Source: Pseudomonadota bacterium
Lineage (GTDB): Bacteria > Pseudomonadota > Gammaproteobacteria > Xanthomonadales > Xanthomonadaceae
DNA: 64,000 nucleotides
Reading direction: 5' to 3'
Assembly (NCBI GenBank): GCA_018242425.1
Contig: JAFEBX010000024.1
Coordinates: 1-64,000, forward strand
Part shown: positions 17,569-27,974 of the stretch, in pieces
Layout of the letters: every line of letters starts with the position of its first letter
How positions within the stretch are numbered: the first letter of the stretch is position 1
Made by a program: the position numbers and the translations under genes
Notes under the pieces: generated by a model
What the model saw: only the letters and a program-made list of their open reading frames with translations
What the model was told of the DNA's origin: nothing
Databases searched by the model: none

Positions 17569-19454
17569 TCCGCCTCGATGGCCATTCGCTGACGCGCGCG
17601 CAGCTGGTCGCGATTGCGCGCGGCGCGCAGGTCGAACTCGATCCCGCTGCATTGAAGAAGGTCGAGCGTGCTGCCGCTTTCCTCGCCGAACAGGTCGCCC
17701 GCGAGGAACCGATCTACGGTGTCTCCACCGGCTTCGGCAGCAATGCCGACAAACTGCTGGGCGCGCATCCGTTGCGTGATGAACTGCCGGGTGCCAAGGC
17801 GTCCGGACGCTCGCTGCACGCCGAATTGCAGGACAACCTGATCACCACCCATGCCGTGTGCGTGGGCGAACCGTTCGCACCGGACGTGGTGCGCGCGATG
17901 CTCGGCATCCGCATCAACACGCTGTTGCGCGGGCATTCCGGCATCCGCGTGCAGACGCTGCAGTCGCTGGCGGCGATGCTCAATTCGGGCGTGGTGCCGG
18001 TGGTGCCGCAGCTGGGATCGGTTGGCGCCTCGGGCGATCTCGCGCCGTTGTCGCATCTCGTCATCGTCCTGCTCGGCGGTGGCGAGGCGTTCTTCGATGG
18101 TGAACGCATGCCGGGTGGCGATGCGCTGAAACGCGCCGGATTGACGCCGGTGACGCTGAGCTACAAGGAAGGCCTGGCGCTCAACAACGGCACCGCGCAG
18201 ATGCTGGCGACCGGCGTGCTGGCGCTGGACGAACTGGAATACCTGCTCGATACCGCCGATCTCGCCGCGGCGATGACCATCGATGCCTTCGCGGGGCGTC
18301 TCGGTGCATTCGCGGAAGAAGTGCATGCGCTGCGCCCGCATCCGGGCCAGGTGCAGGTCGCCAGGAACCTGCGCACCTTGCTGCAGGGTTCGACACTCGC
18401 CGACATTCCCTATCACCTGGTGCCTCGCGCCCGCAGCTGGCTGCCGCAGAGCTGGGATACGCCGGAAGCGCAGGCATTGAGCTTCGACATCGGTTGGGAT
18501 TGGGTGCCGAGTAGTCAGCGCCACGGTCGCGAGAAGTTCTACCGGCGCTTCAAGCCGTTTCGCGGCGGCAAGAAGCACCAGCCGCAGGACAGCTACAGCC
18601 TGCGCTGCATCCCGCAGGTGCACGGCGCGGTGCGCGACGCGGTTGCCCACGCCGCGCGCGTGCTCGAGATCGAACTGAACTCCGTCACCGACAATCCGCT
18701 GGTGTTCCCCGATCGCGAAGCGCAGTACGTGGAAGAGCAGGTGATCTCGGCCGGCCACTTCCACGGCATGCCGCTGGCATTGGCGATGAGTGCGGTGAAG
18801 GCGGCGATCCCGGTGCTGGCGTCGATCAGCGAACGTCGCATCAACAAGCTGGTCGATCCCGCCACCAACGACGGTTTGCCGGCGTTCCTGATCGGCAACG
18901 AGGACGCCACCGAATCCGGTTTCATGATCATCCAGTACACCGCCGCGGCGATCGTCAACGATCTCGCCAGCCGCGCGATGCCGGCGTCGGTGTATTCGGT
19001 ACCGACCAGCGCCAATGCCGAAGACCATGTATCGATGGGAGCCAACGAAGCCCGTCACGTGCTGGCGATGTGCGGCGATCTCGGCAAGGTCATCGGGCTG
19101 GAACTGATGACTGCCGCGCAGGCGCTCGACCTGCGTCGCGACATGATCAACGCCGCCCGCGATCTCGCCGATCGTGCCGACGCCGCGACGTTCGCGCGCA
19201 AGGTGCAGGGTGCGCCACTCCCCGGCGATGGTGCGCAGGAAGGCTTCATTGCCGAAGTCGATGCCTTGCGCATCGAATTGTCGGATGCCGAGGCCTTCCA
19301 CCCGGGCGATGCAGTCAGGCGCGCACACGCGGCGGTGCGCGCTGAAATCGCCTTCCTCGAACGCGACCGCGCGCTGGATGGCGATGTGCGCCGGGCGGTG
19401 GAGCTGGTGGCGCGACGTGGTGTCGAGGCTGGGTTGCGGGACGGCAAGGACTGA
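17565..19454 (+). CDS. Histidine ammonia-lyase-like aromatic amino acid lyase with a large insertion
   Basis: 629 residues, against about 510 for standard HutH. The MIO-forming Ala-Ser-Gly triad lies at residues 155-157 ([14 protein letters not shown]). The catalytic Tyr is at about 51 (YGVSTGFG). The selectivity pair reads T-H at 95-96, close to the S-H of histidine lyases rather than F-L or H-L of phenylalanine or tyrosine lyases. About 60 residues (281-340), rich in Trp, Arg and Lys, are inserted just before QDSYSLRC. The gene is coupled to hisS by ATGA, not to hutU or hutI. Likely reaction: histidine to urocanate plus ammonia. The role of the insertion is unknown. Confidence 0.8.
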   Translation: MIRLDGHSLTRAQLVAIARGAQVELDPAALKKVERAAAFLAEQVAREEPIYGVSTGFGSNADKLLGAHPLRDELPGAKASGRSLHAELQDNLITTHAVCVGEPFAPDVVRAMLGIRINTLLRGHSGIRVQTLQSLAAMLNSGVVPVVPQLGSVGASGDLAPLSHLVIVLLGGGEAFFDGERMPGGDALKRAGLTPVTLSYKEGLALNNGTAQMLATGVLALDELEYLLDTADLAAAMTIDAFAGRLGAFAEEVHALRPHPGQVQVARNLRTLLQGSTLADIPYHLVPRARSWLPQSWDTPEAQALSFDIGWDWVPSSQRHGREKFYRRFKPFRGGKKHQPQDSYSLRCIPQVHGAVRDAVAHAARVLEIELNSVTDNPLVFPDREAQYVEEQVISAGHFHGMPLALAMSAVKAAIPVLASISERRINKLVDPATNDGLPAFLIGNEDATESGFMIIQYTAAAIVNDLASRAMPASVYSVPTSANAEDHVSMGANEARHVLAMCGDLGKVIGLELMTAAQALDLRRDMINAARDLADRADAATFARKVQGAPLPGDGAQEGFIAEVDALRIELSDAEAFHPGDAVRRAHAAVRAEIAFLERDRALDGDVRRAVELVARRGVEAGLRDGKD

Positions 19455-19463
19455 CCCGAACGA

Positions 19464-20291
19464 TCATCCCTTTGCTGGAGGTCCCGGCGGTGGCAACGGG
19501 AACTCGATGGTGGCGGGTGCTTCCAGCAGGACCTTCGAACGGTACATGCCGTTGAACACGTCCTCTTCCTTCACCACCACGCGAGTGTTTTTGTCGATCC
19601 AGAAACGCTGATGGTTTCCGCTGCCCGGCCTGCCGCTTTCGGTTTCGACCAGCCAGCAGTCGCGGCGGCGACCATCGGCACCCGTCAGTGCACGCTCACC
19701 GACCACGGTGTAATCCACGTCCATGGGTGCGGGCATGCCGACGTCGAACAGGCGGATGCGCAACGTGCCGCCCTTTTCGTAGGGGAGCAACGGCAACAGG
19801 GTGAGGTCGGAATGCCAGTTCATCCACCAGCCATCCTTCATTGCCGAAAAACCTGCCTGCATGGCGCTGCGCGAGGCTTCCGGCAGCTCGCCCTCGATAT
19901 TCCCGTATCCGCGTGCGGGTTCGATTCGCGTGGTGAATTTGCGATCGGGACGCGTCCAGCTGCTGGTTTGCGAAATCGTCGAGATGTCCCCGGCCGCATG
20001 CACGGTGCGGGCACTGTGCGCGACACCGTTCTGGTCTTCCCAGTGCTGTTCGATCACCCAGGCGCTTTTGCCGTCCACGCGTTCGCGCCGCACCTCGCTG
20101 CTGGCCAGCATCGCACGCTTGATGCCGCTGCCTTGCGGGCCATGCATGTAGACAAGGTAGGTCGATGTCGCCGGATGCAATAGGTCGAGATGCAGGTCGG
20201 CCGCGGTGACGCGGGTGGGTGTCGCGGCGATGGCCGCGATCGGGAAGGACAGGGCGAGTGCCAGAGGCAGGGCAAAACGGAGCGTGTGCAT
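19464..20291 (-). CDS. Exported protein of unknown function
   Basis: 275 residues with a clear signal peptide (hydrophobic residues 5-20, probable cleavage after AIAA). The C-terminal half (RRDCWLVETESG, then RFWIDKNTRVVVKEE) looks like the beta-rich fold of DUF3108/outer-membrane lipoprotein-sorting-like periplasmic proteins. This is a faint resemblance. The Pro-rich end is LPPPGPPAKG. It is convergent with the ammonia-lyase gene. Function not assignable. Confidence 0.55.
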   Translation of the reverse strand: MHTLRFALPLALALSFPIAAIAATPTRVTAADLHLDLLHPATSTYLVYMHGPQGSGIKRAMLASSEVRRERVDGKSAWVIEQHWEDQNGVAHSARTVHAAGDISTISQTSSWTRPDRKFTTRIEPARGYGNIEGELPEASRSAMQAGFSAMKDGWWMNWHSDLTLLPLLPYEKGGTLRIRLFDVGMPAPMDVDYTVVGERALTGADGRRRDCWLVETESGRPGSGNHQRFWIDKNTRVVVKEEDVFNGMYRSKVLLEAPATIEFPLPPPGPPAKG

Positions 20292-20467
20292 GCAAGGCCT
20301 GCAAGGGGGTAGAGATGCCTATTCCAGTCCGCTCAGGCGTCGACTGACAGTGCTGATGGACAGGGTGACGACCAGCCAACGTTCCTGGCCGCCGGTGGGG
20401 CGAAGCGGAGCGCCAAGGGTGGTTCGGCGAATGAGTGCAGACAAGCTGAACGGGAGGGGCTTGAGAG

Positions 20468-20496
20468 TTGGCAGCGCGACTTGAATGGGTTATTGT
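20468..20496 (+). promoter_or_regulatory. Predicted promoter of the his operon
   Basis: TTGGCA (-35, 20468-20473) and TATTGT (-10, 20491-20496) separated by 17 bases. Predicted transcription start is near 20503, inside the palindromic operator. Confidence 0.6.
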
Positions 20497-20501
20497 ATTA
20501 A

Positions 20502-20521
20502 TGCGCTAACACATTAGCGCA
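20502..20521 (+). promoter_or_regulatory. HisR operator (inverted repeat) of the his operon
   Basis: Perfect 8-bp inverted repeat TGCGCTAA - CACA - TTAGCGCA, placed directly at the predicted transcription start and 24 bases before the hisR start codon. A TrpR-like repressor gene follows immediately, so autoregulation with histidine as co-repressor is the natural reading. That is inference, consistent with the HisR regulon described for Xanthomonadales. Confidence 0.7.
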
Positions 20522-20545
20522 ATTGTTCGCCCCGAGCCCAGCCCC

Positions 20546-20878
20546 ATGAAGCAACGCCCGCAACCCTTGCCGCCCTACGATGCCGCCGTCGCCATCGACG
20601 CCTTGGCCCACGTCCTTGCGTCCCTGAAGACTGCGGACGAGGTCCGGGCATTCCTCGTCGACCTGTGCACTCCGGCCGAGCTGGAAGCGCTGTCCGATCG
20701 CTGGAAGGTGGTGCCGCACCTGTTGCTGGGTGAGCCTTATCGCGAAGTCCATGAGCGCACTGCGGTCAGCGTCACCACCATCGGCCGGGTTGCGCGCACG
20801 CTCGAGCGTGGCGCCGGCGGCTATTCCACCGCGGCGCGGCGCCTGCGCTTGCCCGAAACCTCCGGAGCACGCCCGTGA
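20546..20878 (+). CDS. hisR: TrpR-like (YerC/YecD family) regulator of histidine synthesis, HisR
   Basis: 110 residues. The central helices ([14 protein letters not shown], then VVPHLLLG) and the helix-turn-helix [13 protein letters not shown] match the TrpR/YerC family. The RNA-level stop overlaps the hisG GTG start (GTGA). In the family, small ligand-binding repressors of this fold sit at the head of the his operon in Xanthomonadales. The perfect palindrome at 20502-20521 is the likely binding site. Confidence 0.82.
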   Translation: MKQRPQPLPPYDAAVAIDALAHVLASLKTADEVRAFLVDLCTPAELEALSDRWKVVPHLLLGEPYREVHERTAVSVTTIGRVARTLERGAGGYSTAARRLRLPETSGARP

Positions 20879-21792
20879 GTCCGCCAATCCAGATGACGCC
20901 GGTGCGCGATCGCCTGCGTGTCGCCATCCAGAAGAACGGTCGCCTCAGCGATCCGGCACGTGCCCTGCTGTCGTCGTGCGGGTTGTCCTGGCGCGAGAGT
21001 CCGGACAAGCTGTTCTGCTACGGCGAAAGCGCGCCGGTCGACCTGCTGCTGGTGCGGGATGACGACATCCCCGGACTGATCGCCAGTGGCCTGTGCGATC
21101 TCGGCGTGGTCGGTCGCAACGTGCTCGATGAGCAGATGAGCGACCAGCGCGGCAAGGGTCGCGAGGCCAGTGTCCGCGAAATGCGTGCACTTGGTTTCGG
21201 TGGTTGCCGCCTGTCGATCGCGGTGCCGAACGAGTGGGAATGGAGCGGGCCGGCGATGCTGGCAGGCAAGCGTCTGGCGACCTCGTATCCGGCACTGCTG
21301 CGCGACTGGCTGGTGCTCAACGGCGTCGACGCCGACATCGTCGAGCTCTCGGGATCGGTGGAAATCGCGCCGCGCCTCGGCCAGGCCGATGCGATCTGCG
21401 ACCTGGTGTCGAGCGGAGCGACGCTCGCGGCCAACCAACTCAAGGCGGTCGAGGACATCCTGCAATCGGAGGCGGTGATCGCTGGTCCCGTGCGCGACTT
21501 CGATCCGGCGCTGGCGGGCATCGCCGACATGTTGCTGCGCCGACTCGATGGCGTGATGAAGATCCGCGACAGCAAGCTGTTGATGTTCCAGGCGCCGCGC
21601 GCTGCATTGGATGAAGTGCTGCCGCTGCTGCCTGATGCGGAACCGCCAACGATGTATCCGGTCGATGGCGACGACATGCTGGCGCTGCAGGCGCTGTGCC
21701 ACGGCGTGGTGACCTGGCAGCGGCTGGAGGAGCTCAAGCGTGCCGGTGCGCGCGGACTGATGGTGTTGCCCGTGGAGCGGATGCTGGCATGA
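20875..21792 (+). CDS. hisG: ATP phosphoribosyltransferase
   Basis: 305 residues with a GTG start overlapping the hisR stop. [16 protein letters not shown] at the N-terminus and the PRPP-binding segment [14 protein letters not shown] near residue 185 identify HisG. The length and the C-terminal regulatory domain correspond to the long, histidine-feedback-inhibited form, so no HisZ is needed. First step of histidine synthesis. Confidence 0.97.
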   Translation: MSPPIQMTPVRDRLRVAIQKNGRLSDPARALLSSCGLSWRESPDKLFCYGESAPVDLLLVRDDDIPGLIASGLCDLGVVGRNVLDEQMSDQRGKGREASVREMRALGFGGCRLSIAVPNEWEWSGPAMLAGKRLATSYPALLRDWLVLNGVDADIVELSGSVEIAPRLGQADAICDLVSSGATLAANQLKAVEDILQSEAVIAGPVRDFDPALAGIADMLLRRLDGVMKIRDSKLLMFQAPRAALDEVLPLLPDAEPPTMYPVDGDDMLALQALCHGVVTWQRLEELKRAGARGLMVLPVERMLA

Positions 21793-23087
21793 ACAGGATT
21801 GATTGGAATTCGCTGGATGCAAGTGCCCGTGAAGAGGTGCTGCAACGCCCGACGCGCGCGTCTTCCGCATTGGTGCGTGGCGACGTGCAGAGCATCCTCG
21901 AGGATGTCGCGGCGCGTGGCGATGACGCCCTGCGCGTGCTGACCGCACATTACGACGGCGTCGAATTGGAAAAATTCGAGGTTGATGCCGCCGAATTCGC
22001 GGCGGCGGAAGCACAGGTCTCGAAGGAATTGCGTGATGCGATCGAGGAAGCAGCGGGGCGGATCGAAGCCTTCCACCGCGCCGGCATGCCACAGCCGTAT
22101 CGCGTCGAAACCGCTGATGGCGTGGTTTGCGAGCGGGTATCGCGCCCGATCAATCCGGTCGGCCTGTACGTGCCGGCGGGCAGCGCGCCGCTGCCGTCGA
22201 CGGCCTTGATGCTCACCGTTCCGGCGATGCTCGCGGGCTGTCCGGACATCGTGCTGTGCACGGCGCCACGCAAGGATGGCAGCGCCGATCCCGCGGTGCT
22301 GGCCGCGGCGCGACGCGTGCCCAACGTACGCGTGTTCAAGCTCGGCGGCGCCCAAGCGATCGCGGCGATGACCTTCGGCACCGCGACCATTCCGCGTTGC
22401 GACAAGCTGTTCGGGCCCGGCAATGCCTATGTCGATGAAGCCAAGCGCCAGGCTTCCCAGCGCAGCGATGGCCCCGCCATCGACATGCCGGCTGGTCCAT
22501 CGGAAGTGTTGGTGATCGCCGATGCCGGCGCCAATCCGCGTTTCATCGCTGCAGACTTGCTGTCGCAGGCCGAGCATGGCCCGGATTCACAGGTACTGCT
22601 GCTGTCGGATTCGCAGGAGCTGCTCGACGCGGTCGCGCTGGCGATCGACGACGAACTTCCGAAGCTTCCGCGTGCCGAGATCGCACGCAAGGCGTTGCGG
22701 GCGTCGCGCCTGATCCAGGTCCGCGATCCCGCGCAGGCGATCGCGATCAGCAATCTCTACGCACCCGAGCACTTGATCCTGTCGTTGCGTGATCCGCGCG
22801 CCTGGCTCGACCAGGTGACGTCGGCGGGCACGGTGTTCATGGGTGACTGGACGCCGGAATCGCTGGGGGATTACTGCAGCGGCAGCAACCATGTCTTGCC
22901 GACCGGTGGCGCCGCCCGGGCATGGAGCGGGTTGAGTGTCGGCAGCTTCATGAAATCGCTGAGCGTGCAGACCGCCAGCCGCAGCGGCCTGGGCGCCATC
23001 GGGCCGTGCGCGGTGACGCTGGCCAATGCCGAAGGGCTGCAAGCGCATGCGCTTGCGGTCACGGTGCGAATGGCGGAGCCGGCATGA
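21789..23087 (+). CDS. hisD: Histidinol dehydrogenase
   Basis: 432 residues from ATG 21789, overlapping hisG by 4 bases. Family segments visible: [24 protein letters not shown], the zinc/substrate region QAEHGPDSQ and [14 protein letters not shown]. It oxidises histidinol to histidine in two NAD-dependent steps. Confidence 0.98.
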   Translation: MNRIDWNSLDASAREEVLQRPTRASSALVRGDVQSILEDVAARGDDALRVLTAHYDGVELEKFEVDAAEFAAAEAQVSKELRDAIEEAAGRIEAFHRAGMPQPYRVETADGVVCERVSRPINPVGLYVPAGSAPLPSTALMLTVPAMLAGCPDIVLCTAPRKDGSADPAVLAAARRVPNVRVFKLGGAQAIAAMTFGTATIPRCDKLFGPGNAYVDEAKRQASQRSDGPAIDMPAGPSEVLVIADAGANPRFIAADLLSQAEHGPDSQVLLLSDSQELLDAVALAIDDELPKLPRAEIARKALRASRLIQVRDPAQAIAISNLYAPEHLILSLRDPRAWLDQVTSAGTVFMGDWTPESLGDYCSGSNHVLPTGGAARAWSGLSVGSFMKSLSVQTASRSGLGAIGPCAVTLANAEGLQAHALAVTVRMAEPA

Positions 23088-24169
23088 GTACCGCGGCGAA
23101 CCTGTTGCGCGCGGATCTGCGCGAGTTCGCTGGTTACAAATCGGCGCGCAGCGATCGCATCAGCGGTGATGTCTGGTTGAACGCCAACGAATCGGCATGG
23201 GCAAACACGGGCGATGCCGATGGGGCCTGCCGTCGCTATCCGGAACCACAGCCACAAACCCTGTGCCGAAAACTTGCGGAACTGTACGGCGTGACGCCCG
23301 ACGAATTGCTTGTCGGACGCGGCAGCGACGAAGCAATCGACGTACTGGTGCGGGCGTTCTGTGCGCCGGGGCAGGGTGCCATCGTGACCGCGCCACCGGT
23401 CTTCGGCATGTATGCCGTGTGCGCGCGCCTGCACGGGGTGCGAGTGGTCGAAGTGCCACTGGTGGATACGACCGCGGGAATGGTCACCGATATCGACGCG
23501 ATGGCGGACACCGCCGTGGCCAGCGCAGCATCGCTGGTCTTCGTCTGCTCGCCGGGCAACCCGTCGGGTGAACTGGTCGATGCGGCGGCGATCGTGCGCC
23601 TGCTGCAGCGGTTGCAGGGTCGCGCCATCGTGGTCGTCGACGAGGCCTACGTCGAATACGCCTCGCAGCCGTCGTTGGCGCCTTTGATTTCCGAGTACGA
23701 CAATCTGGTCGTCCTGCGCACGCTGTCGAAGGCGCACGCGCTGGCATCGGCACGGATCGGCGTGGCGATCGCCCAGCCCGAGCTGATCGCGATGATCCGC
23801 CGCTGCCAGGCGCCGTATCCGCTGCCGGGTCCGGCAGTCTTGCAGGCATTGCAGGCGCTGGAACCCGTCGCACTTGCCGCAACGTCCGCGCACGTCGTTG
23901 AGGCGAAGACGGAGCGGGCCCGCGTCCAGGCCGTGCTTGAAACGATGCCGGGCGTTCGCCGGGTCTATCCGTCCGCGGGCAACTTCCTGCTGGTACGCTT
24001 CGATGATGCCGAAGGCGCGTATCGCGCATTGCTGGCGTCCGGCGTGGTGGTGCGCGACATGCGCGCGATGCCGCAACTGGACGACGCCCTGCGCATCACC
24101 ATCGGTAGCCCCGAAGACAACCAACGCATGCTGGCCGCATTCCGGCCGGCGAAGGACCTTGCCGCATGA
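23084..24169 (+). CDS. hisC: Histidinol-phosphate aminotransferase
   Basis: 361 residues from ATG 23084. PLP-enzyme features: NANESAW near the start, [15 protein letters not shown] and the Schiff-base lysine in [10 protein letters not shown]. The Lys-containing segment normally reads TLSKAFGLA; here H replaces F-G locally, within family variation. Overlaps both neighbours by 4 bases. Confidence 0.96.
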   Translation: MSTAANLLRADLREFAGYKSARSDRISGDVWLNANESAWANTGDADGACRRYPEPQPQTLCRKLAELYGVTPDELLVGRGSDEAIDVLVRAFCAPGQGAIVTAPPVFGMYAVCARLHGVRVVEVPLVDTTAGMVTDIDAMADTAVASAASLVFVCSPGNPSGELVDAAAIVRLLQRLQGRAIVVVDEAYVEYASQPSLAPLISEYDNLVVLRTLSKAHALASARIGVAIAQPELIAMIRRCQAPYPLPGPAVLQALQALEPVALAATSAHVVEAKTERARVQAVLETMPGVRRVYPSAGNFLLVRFDDAEGAYRALLASGVVVRDMRAMPQLDDALRITIGSPEDNQRMLAAFRPAKDLAA

Positions 24170-25242
24170 GCCAGCCCATCCTGTTCGTCGATCGCGACGG
24201 CACCCTGATCGAAGAACCTTCCGATTTCCAGATCGACCGTTACGAAAAACTGCGATTCGTCGAGGGCGTGATCCCGGCGATGCTGGAATTGCGCGATGCC
24301 GGCTACGAATTCGTGATGGTGACAAACCAGAACGGATTGGGCACGCCGTCCTTCCCGCAAGCCGATTTCGATGCGCCGCACGCGCTGATGATGCAGGTGC
24401 TGGAAAGCCAGGGCATCCGCTTCCGCGAAGTGCTGATTGATCCCAGCTTTGCCCACGATCCGCTGCCGACGCGCAAGCCGGCGGTCGGGCTGGTGATGCA
24501 CTACCTGCGCGAACGCAGTTTCGATCCGCAACGCAGCGCGATGATCGGCGATCGCGATACCGACGTCCAGTTCGCGCAGAACATGGGGATCCGTGGCTTC
24601 AAGCTGAAATCGCCGCAGTTCGGCGAGGGCTTGGCGTGGTCGCAGATTCCCGCTGCCGTGCTTGGCGGTACGCGCACGGCGAAGGTCGAGCGTTCGACCA
24701 ACGAGACCAAGATCGTCGCCAGCGTCGACCTCGATGCCGCCGGACCGCAGAAGATCCAGACCGGCATCGGCTTCTTCGACCACATGCTGGAGCAGCTCGG
24801 CAAGCATGGCGGGTTTGCCCTGGCGGTCGATTGCGAGGGCGATCTCCACGTCGACGAGCACCACACCGTCGAGGACTGCGCGCTGGCAATCGGGCAGGCC
24901 CTGAAGCTGGCGTTGGGCGACAAGCGCGGCATCGGCCGTTACGGATTCACCCTGCCGATGGACGAGGCGCTGGCGACCGCCGCGCTGGACCTGTCGGGGC
25001 GTGCGTATTTCGTCTTCGACGGCAAGTTCGAGCGCGAACAGGTTGGCGGGCTGGCGACCGAACTGGTCCCGCACTTCTTCCGTTCGCTGTGCGATGCCGC
25101 CGGCATCAACCTGCACCTGTCGGTGGAAGGCGAGAACGACCACCACATGGTCGAGGCCTGCTTCAAGGTGGTCGGGCGCGCACTGCGCCAGGCTATCCGT
25201 CGCGAAGGCGTCGAACTGCCGAGTACCAAGGGACAACTGTGA
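24166..25242 (+). CDS. hisB: Bifunctional histidinol-phosphatase / imidazoleglycerol-phosphate dehydratase
   Basis: 358 residues. Residues 1 to about 165 are a HAD-type histidinol phosphatase: [17 protein letters not shown] and IGDRDTDV. Residues about 168-358 are the dehydratase: [17 protein letters not shown] and ENDHHMVEA. This fused form is typical of gammaproteobacteria. Overlaps hisC (ATGA) and hisH (GTGA). Confidence 0.98.
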   Translation: MSQPILFVDRDGTLIEEPSDFQIDRYEKLRFVEGVIPAMLELRDAGYEFVMVTNQNGLGTPSFPQADFDAPHALMMQVLESQGIRFREVLIDPSFAHDPLPTRKPAVGLVMHYLRERSFDPQRSAMIGDRDTDVQFAQNMGIRGFKLKSPQFGEGLAWSQIPAAVLGGTRTAKVERSTNETKIVASVDLDAAGPQKIQTGIGFFDHMLEQLGKHGGFALAVDCEGDLHVDEHHTVEDCALAIGQALKLALGDKRGIGRYGFTLPMDEALATAALDLSGRAYFVFDGKFEREQVGGLATELVPHFFRSLCDAAGINLHLSVEGENDHHMVEACFKVVGRALRQAIRREGVELPSTKGQL

Positions 25243-25838
25243 GCCGAGTTGCGCTCATCGACGCCGGCGGTGCCAATCTCGGCTCCGTGCGTGATGCGTT
25301 GGAGCGCCTGGGTGCGAAGGTCGCTGTCGTCCGCGATGGCGATGGCCTGCGCGATGCCGAGCGGGTGATCCTGCCTGGCGTCGGTGCGGCGGAACCGGGC
25401 ATGCGCCTGCTGCGCGAACGTGGATTCGTTGAAGTGCTGCGCACAAGCAGGCAACCGCTGCTAGGTGTCTGCCTCGGCATGCAATTGCTGTTCGATTCCT
25501 CCGAGGAAGGCGACGTCGAATGCCTCGGCCTGTTTCCCGGACGGATTTTCCGGCTGCAGGAATCGACTGGTGTACGCGTGCCCCACATGGGCTGGAATAC
25601 CTTGCAGAAGATCCAGGACAGTCCCTTGCTGGCAGGCATCGACGACGCATCCAGCGTCTATTTCGTGCACGGCTACGCCGCTCCGGTGACTGCCGACTGC
25701 ATCGCCGGTTGCGAACATGGCCAGCCCTTCGCCGCGATCGTGCAGCGCGGCCACGCCTGCGGTGCGCAATTCCACCCCGAACGTTCTGGCGCCGCCGGTG
25801 CGCGCCTGCTTTCCAATTTCCTTGCGTGGTCGCCATGA
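25239..25838 (+). CDS. hisH: Imidazole glycerol phosphate synthase, glutaminase subunit
   Basis: 199 residues from a GTG start that overlaps the hisB stop. Class I glutamine amidotransferase triad: Cys in [11 protein letters not shown] (residue about 77) and His-Glu in FHPERSG near the C-terminus. It supplies ammonia to HisF through the HisHF complex. Confidence 0.97.
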   Translation: MSRVALIDAGGANLGSVRDALERLGAKVAVVRDGDGLRDAERVILPGVGAAEPGMRLLRERGFVEVLRTSRQPLLGVCLGMQLLFDSSEEGDVECLGLFPGRIFRLQESTGVRVPHMGWNTLQKIQDSPLLAGIDDASSVYFVHGYAAPVTADCIAGCEHGQPFAAIVQRGHACGAQFHPERSGAAGARLLSNFLAWSP

Positions 25839-26569
25839 GTTTCATCGTCTATCCAGCCATCGACGTTCGCGATGGCCGCGTGGTGCGCCTGCGACAGGGG
25901 GATTACGCCCAGGAAACCCGTTACGACGATGATCCATTCGCGCTGGCATTGCGCTATTCGGAAGGCGGCGCGCAATGGCTGCATCTGGTCGATCTGGATG
26001 CGGCGCGCGACGGTGGCTATCGACTGGCGCCATTGTTGCGTTCGCTCGGCGACCACAGTGGCTTGCGTGTCCAGACCGGCGGCGGCGTGCGTGATGAAAA
26101 GGATGTCGAGGCGATCCTCGAGGCCGGGGCGCAGCGCGTGGTGATCGGCTCGCTGGCGGTACGTGAGCCGGAGCGGGTGCTGGGATGGCTGCGCACGTTC
26201 GGCGCGGAACACCTGACCATCGCACTGGATACGCGCCGGTCCGATGACGGCGAATGGCGCCTGCCGGTGCACGGCTGGACCGAATCGTCGGCGCAGACCC
26301 TGTTCAATCTTGCCGCGAACTATGCCGATGCCGGATTGCGCCATCTGCTGTGCACCGACATCAGTCGTGACGGCATGCTGAGTGGCCCGAGCCTCGAGCT
26401 GTACGGCGAACTGTGCCGTCGCTTCCCGCAGCTGCAGCTGCAGGCCAGTGGCGGCATCCGCGACGCGGCCGATGTGTCCGCGGCACGCGCGGCCGGTTGT
26501 GCCGGCGCCGTGCTGGGGAAATCGCTGCTGGATGGCCGTCTGTCGCTGGAGGATGCGTTGCGATGCTGA
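25835..26569 (+). CDS. hisA: ProFAR isomerase
   Basis: 244 residues. Half-barrel signatures [13 protein letters not shown] (N-terminal catalytic Asp) and TDISRDGM (second Asp) are visible, with the phosphate-binding GGIRD. It isomerises ProFAR to PRFAR. Overlaps hisH by 4 and hisF by 7 bases. Confidence 0.97.
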   Translation: MSFIVYPAIDVRDGRVVRLRQGDYAQETRYDDDPFALALRYSEGGAQWLHLVDLDAARDGGYRLAPLLRSLGDHSGLRVQTGGGVRDEKDVEAILEAGAQRVVIGSLAVREPERVLGWLRTFGAEHLTIALDTRRSDDGEWRLPVHGWTESSAQTLFNLAANYADAGLRHLLCTDISRDGMLSGPSLELYGELCRRFPQLQLQASGGIRDAADVSAARAAGCAGAVLGKSLLDGRLSLEDALRC

Positions 26570-27336
26570 GTCGCCGCATCATTCCCTGCCTGGATGTGCG
26601 CGATGGCCGCGTGGTCAAGGGCGTGCGCTTCCGCGACCACGTCGACATGGGCGATATCGTCGAGCTGGCGCAACGCTATCGCGACGAAGGCGCTGACGAG
26701 CTGGTGTTCTACGACATCACGGCCAGCCCGCAGGGCCGCAGCGTCGATCGCGACTGGGTGCGCCGGGTGTCGCGCATCATCGACATCCCGTTCTGCGTCG
26801 CCGGTGGCATCCGCAGCGTCGACGATGCCCATGCCGTGCTCAATGCCGGTGCCGACAAGGTGTCGATCAACACGCCGGCGCTGGAACGCCCCGAATTGAT
26901 CAGCGAGATTTCCGCCGCCTTCGGCGTGCAGTGCGTGGTGGTCGGGATCGATTCGCAGCGCGATGGCGATGGCGAATGGCGGGTGCGCAGCCATACCGGT
27001 GATCCCGAACAGACGCGGGCATTGCCGCGACGCACGCTCGACTGGGTGGCGGAAGCGCAACAGCGCGGCGCCGGCGAGATCGTGCTGAACTGCATGGACA
27101 GCGATGGCGTGCGCAATGGTTACGACATCGCGCAATTGCGCGAAGCGCGGGCGCTGGCGACCGTGCCGCTGGTCGCTTCGGGCGGCGCCGGCACCATCGA
27201 CCATTTCGAAACGGCATTCCGCGATGCCGATGTCGATGGCGCGCTCGCCGCCAGCGTGTTCCATTCCGGCGCAGTACGCATTCCCGAGCTCAAGCGCGAA
27301 CTTTCCGCGCGGGGCATTGCGATGAGGTTGGCATGA
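26563..27336 (+). CDS. hisF: Imidazole glycerol phosphate synthase, cyclase subunit
   Basis: 257 residues starting [15 protein letters not shown]. The catalytic aspartates are in [13 protein letters not shown] and LNCMDSDG. Phosphate-binding loops AGGIRS and ASGGAG are present. It is the barrel partner of HisH and makes IGP and AICAR. The start overlaps the end of hisA by 7 bases, the longest overlap in the operon. Confidence 0.98.
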   Translation: MLSRRIIPCLDVRDGRVVKGVRFRDHVDMGDIVELAQRYRDEGADELVFYDITASPQGRSVDRDWVRRVSRIIDIPFCVAGGIRSVDDAHAVLNAGADKVSINTPALERPELISEISAAFGVQCVVVGIDSQRDGDGEWRVRSHTGDPEQTRALPRRTLDWVAEAQQRGAGEIVLNCMDSDGVRNGYDIAQLREARALATVPLVASGGAGTIDHFETAFRDADVDGALAASVFHSGAVRIPELKRELSARGIAMRLA

Positions 27337-27932
27337 TCGATATCGAATCCCTGGACTGGTCGAAATCCCCGGACGGCCTGTTGCCGGCGATCGTGCAGGA
27401 CGCCGACACCCTGCGCGTGCTGATGCTGGGCTACGTCAATCGCGAATCGCTGGCGCGCACGCTCGAATCCGGCCATGTGACGTTCTTCAGCCGCAGCCGC
27501 AACGCGTTGTGGACCAAGGGCGAAAGCTCCGGCCACTTCCTCGACCTCGTCTCGTTGCAGGCCGACTGCGACAACGACACGGTGCTGGTGATGGCGCGCC
27601 CGCATGGACCGACTTGCCATCTCGGCCGTGCGAGCTGCTTTCCCGATGCACGCAGCGACACGTTGGCCGAACTCGACCGCCTGATCGCGACCCGCGAATC
27701 CGAGCGCCCCGAGGGCAGTTACACCACGAAACTCTTCGAGGGCGGCGTGCGCCGGATCGCGCAGAAGGTGGGCGAGGAGGGCGTCGAGGCGGCGCTGGCA
27801 GGCGTGGCGCAGGGCGATGCCGAATTGCTGGGCGAAAGCGCCGACCTGCTGTACCACCTGCTGGTCTTGCTGCGCTCGCGCGGGCTGGGGCTGGCCGATG
27901 CCCTCGCGGTATTGGAACAACGCGCGCGCTGA
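27333..27932 (+). CDS. hisI: Bifunctional PRA-CH / PRA-PH
   Basis: 199 residues. The N-terminal cyclohydrolase carries [15 protein letters not shown] and CHLGRASCF metal-ligand segments. The C-terminal pyrophosphohydrolase (from about 110) shows [12 protein letters not shown] and [11 protein letters not shown]. Catalyses steps 2 and 3 of histidine synthesis (HisIE fusion). Last his gene; overlaps hisF by 4 bases. Confidence 0.97.
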   Translation: MIDIESLDWSKSPDGLLPAIVQDADTLRVLMLGYVNRESLARTLESGHVTFFSRSRNALWTKGESSGHFLDLVSLQADCDNDTVLVMARPHGPTCHLGRASCFPDARSDTLAELDRLIATRESERPEGSYTTKLFEGGVRRIAQKVGEEGVEAALAGVAQGDAELLGESADLLYHLLVLLRSRGLGLADALAVLEQRAR

Positions 27933-27974
27933 GGCGGCAGTTGAATGGTCATCCGGCTGGCGGATAATCGCCGG

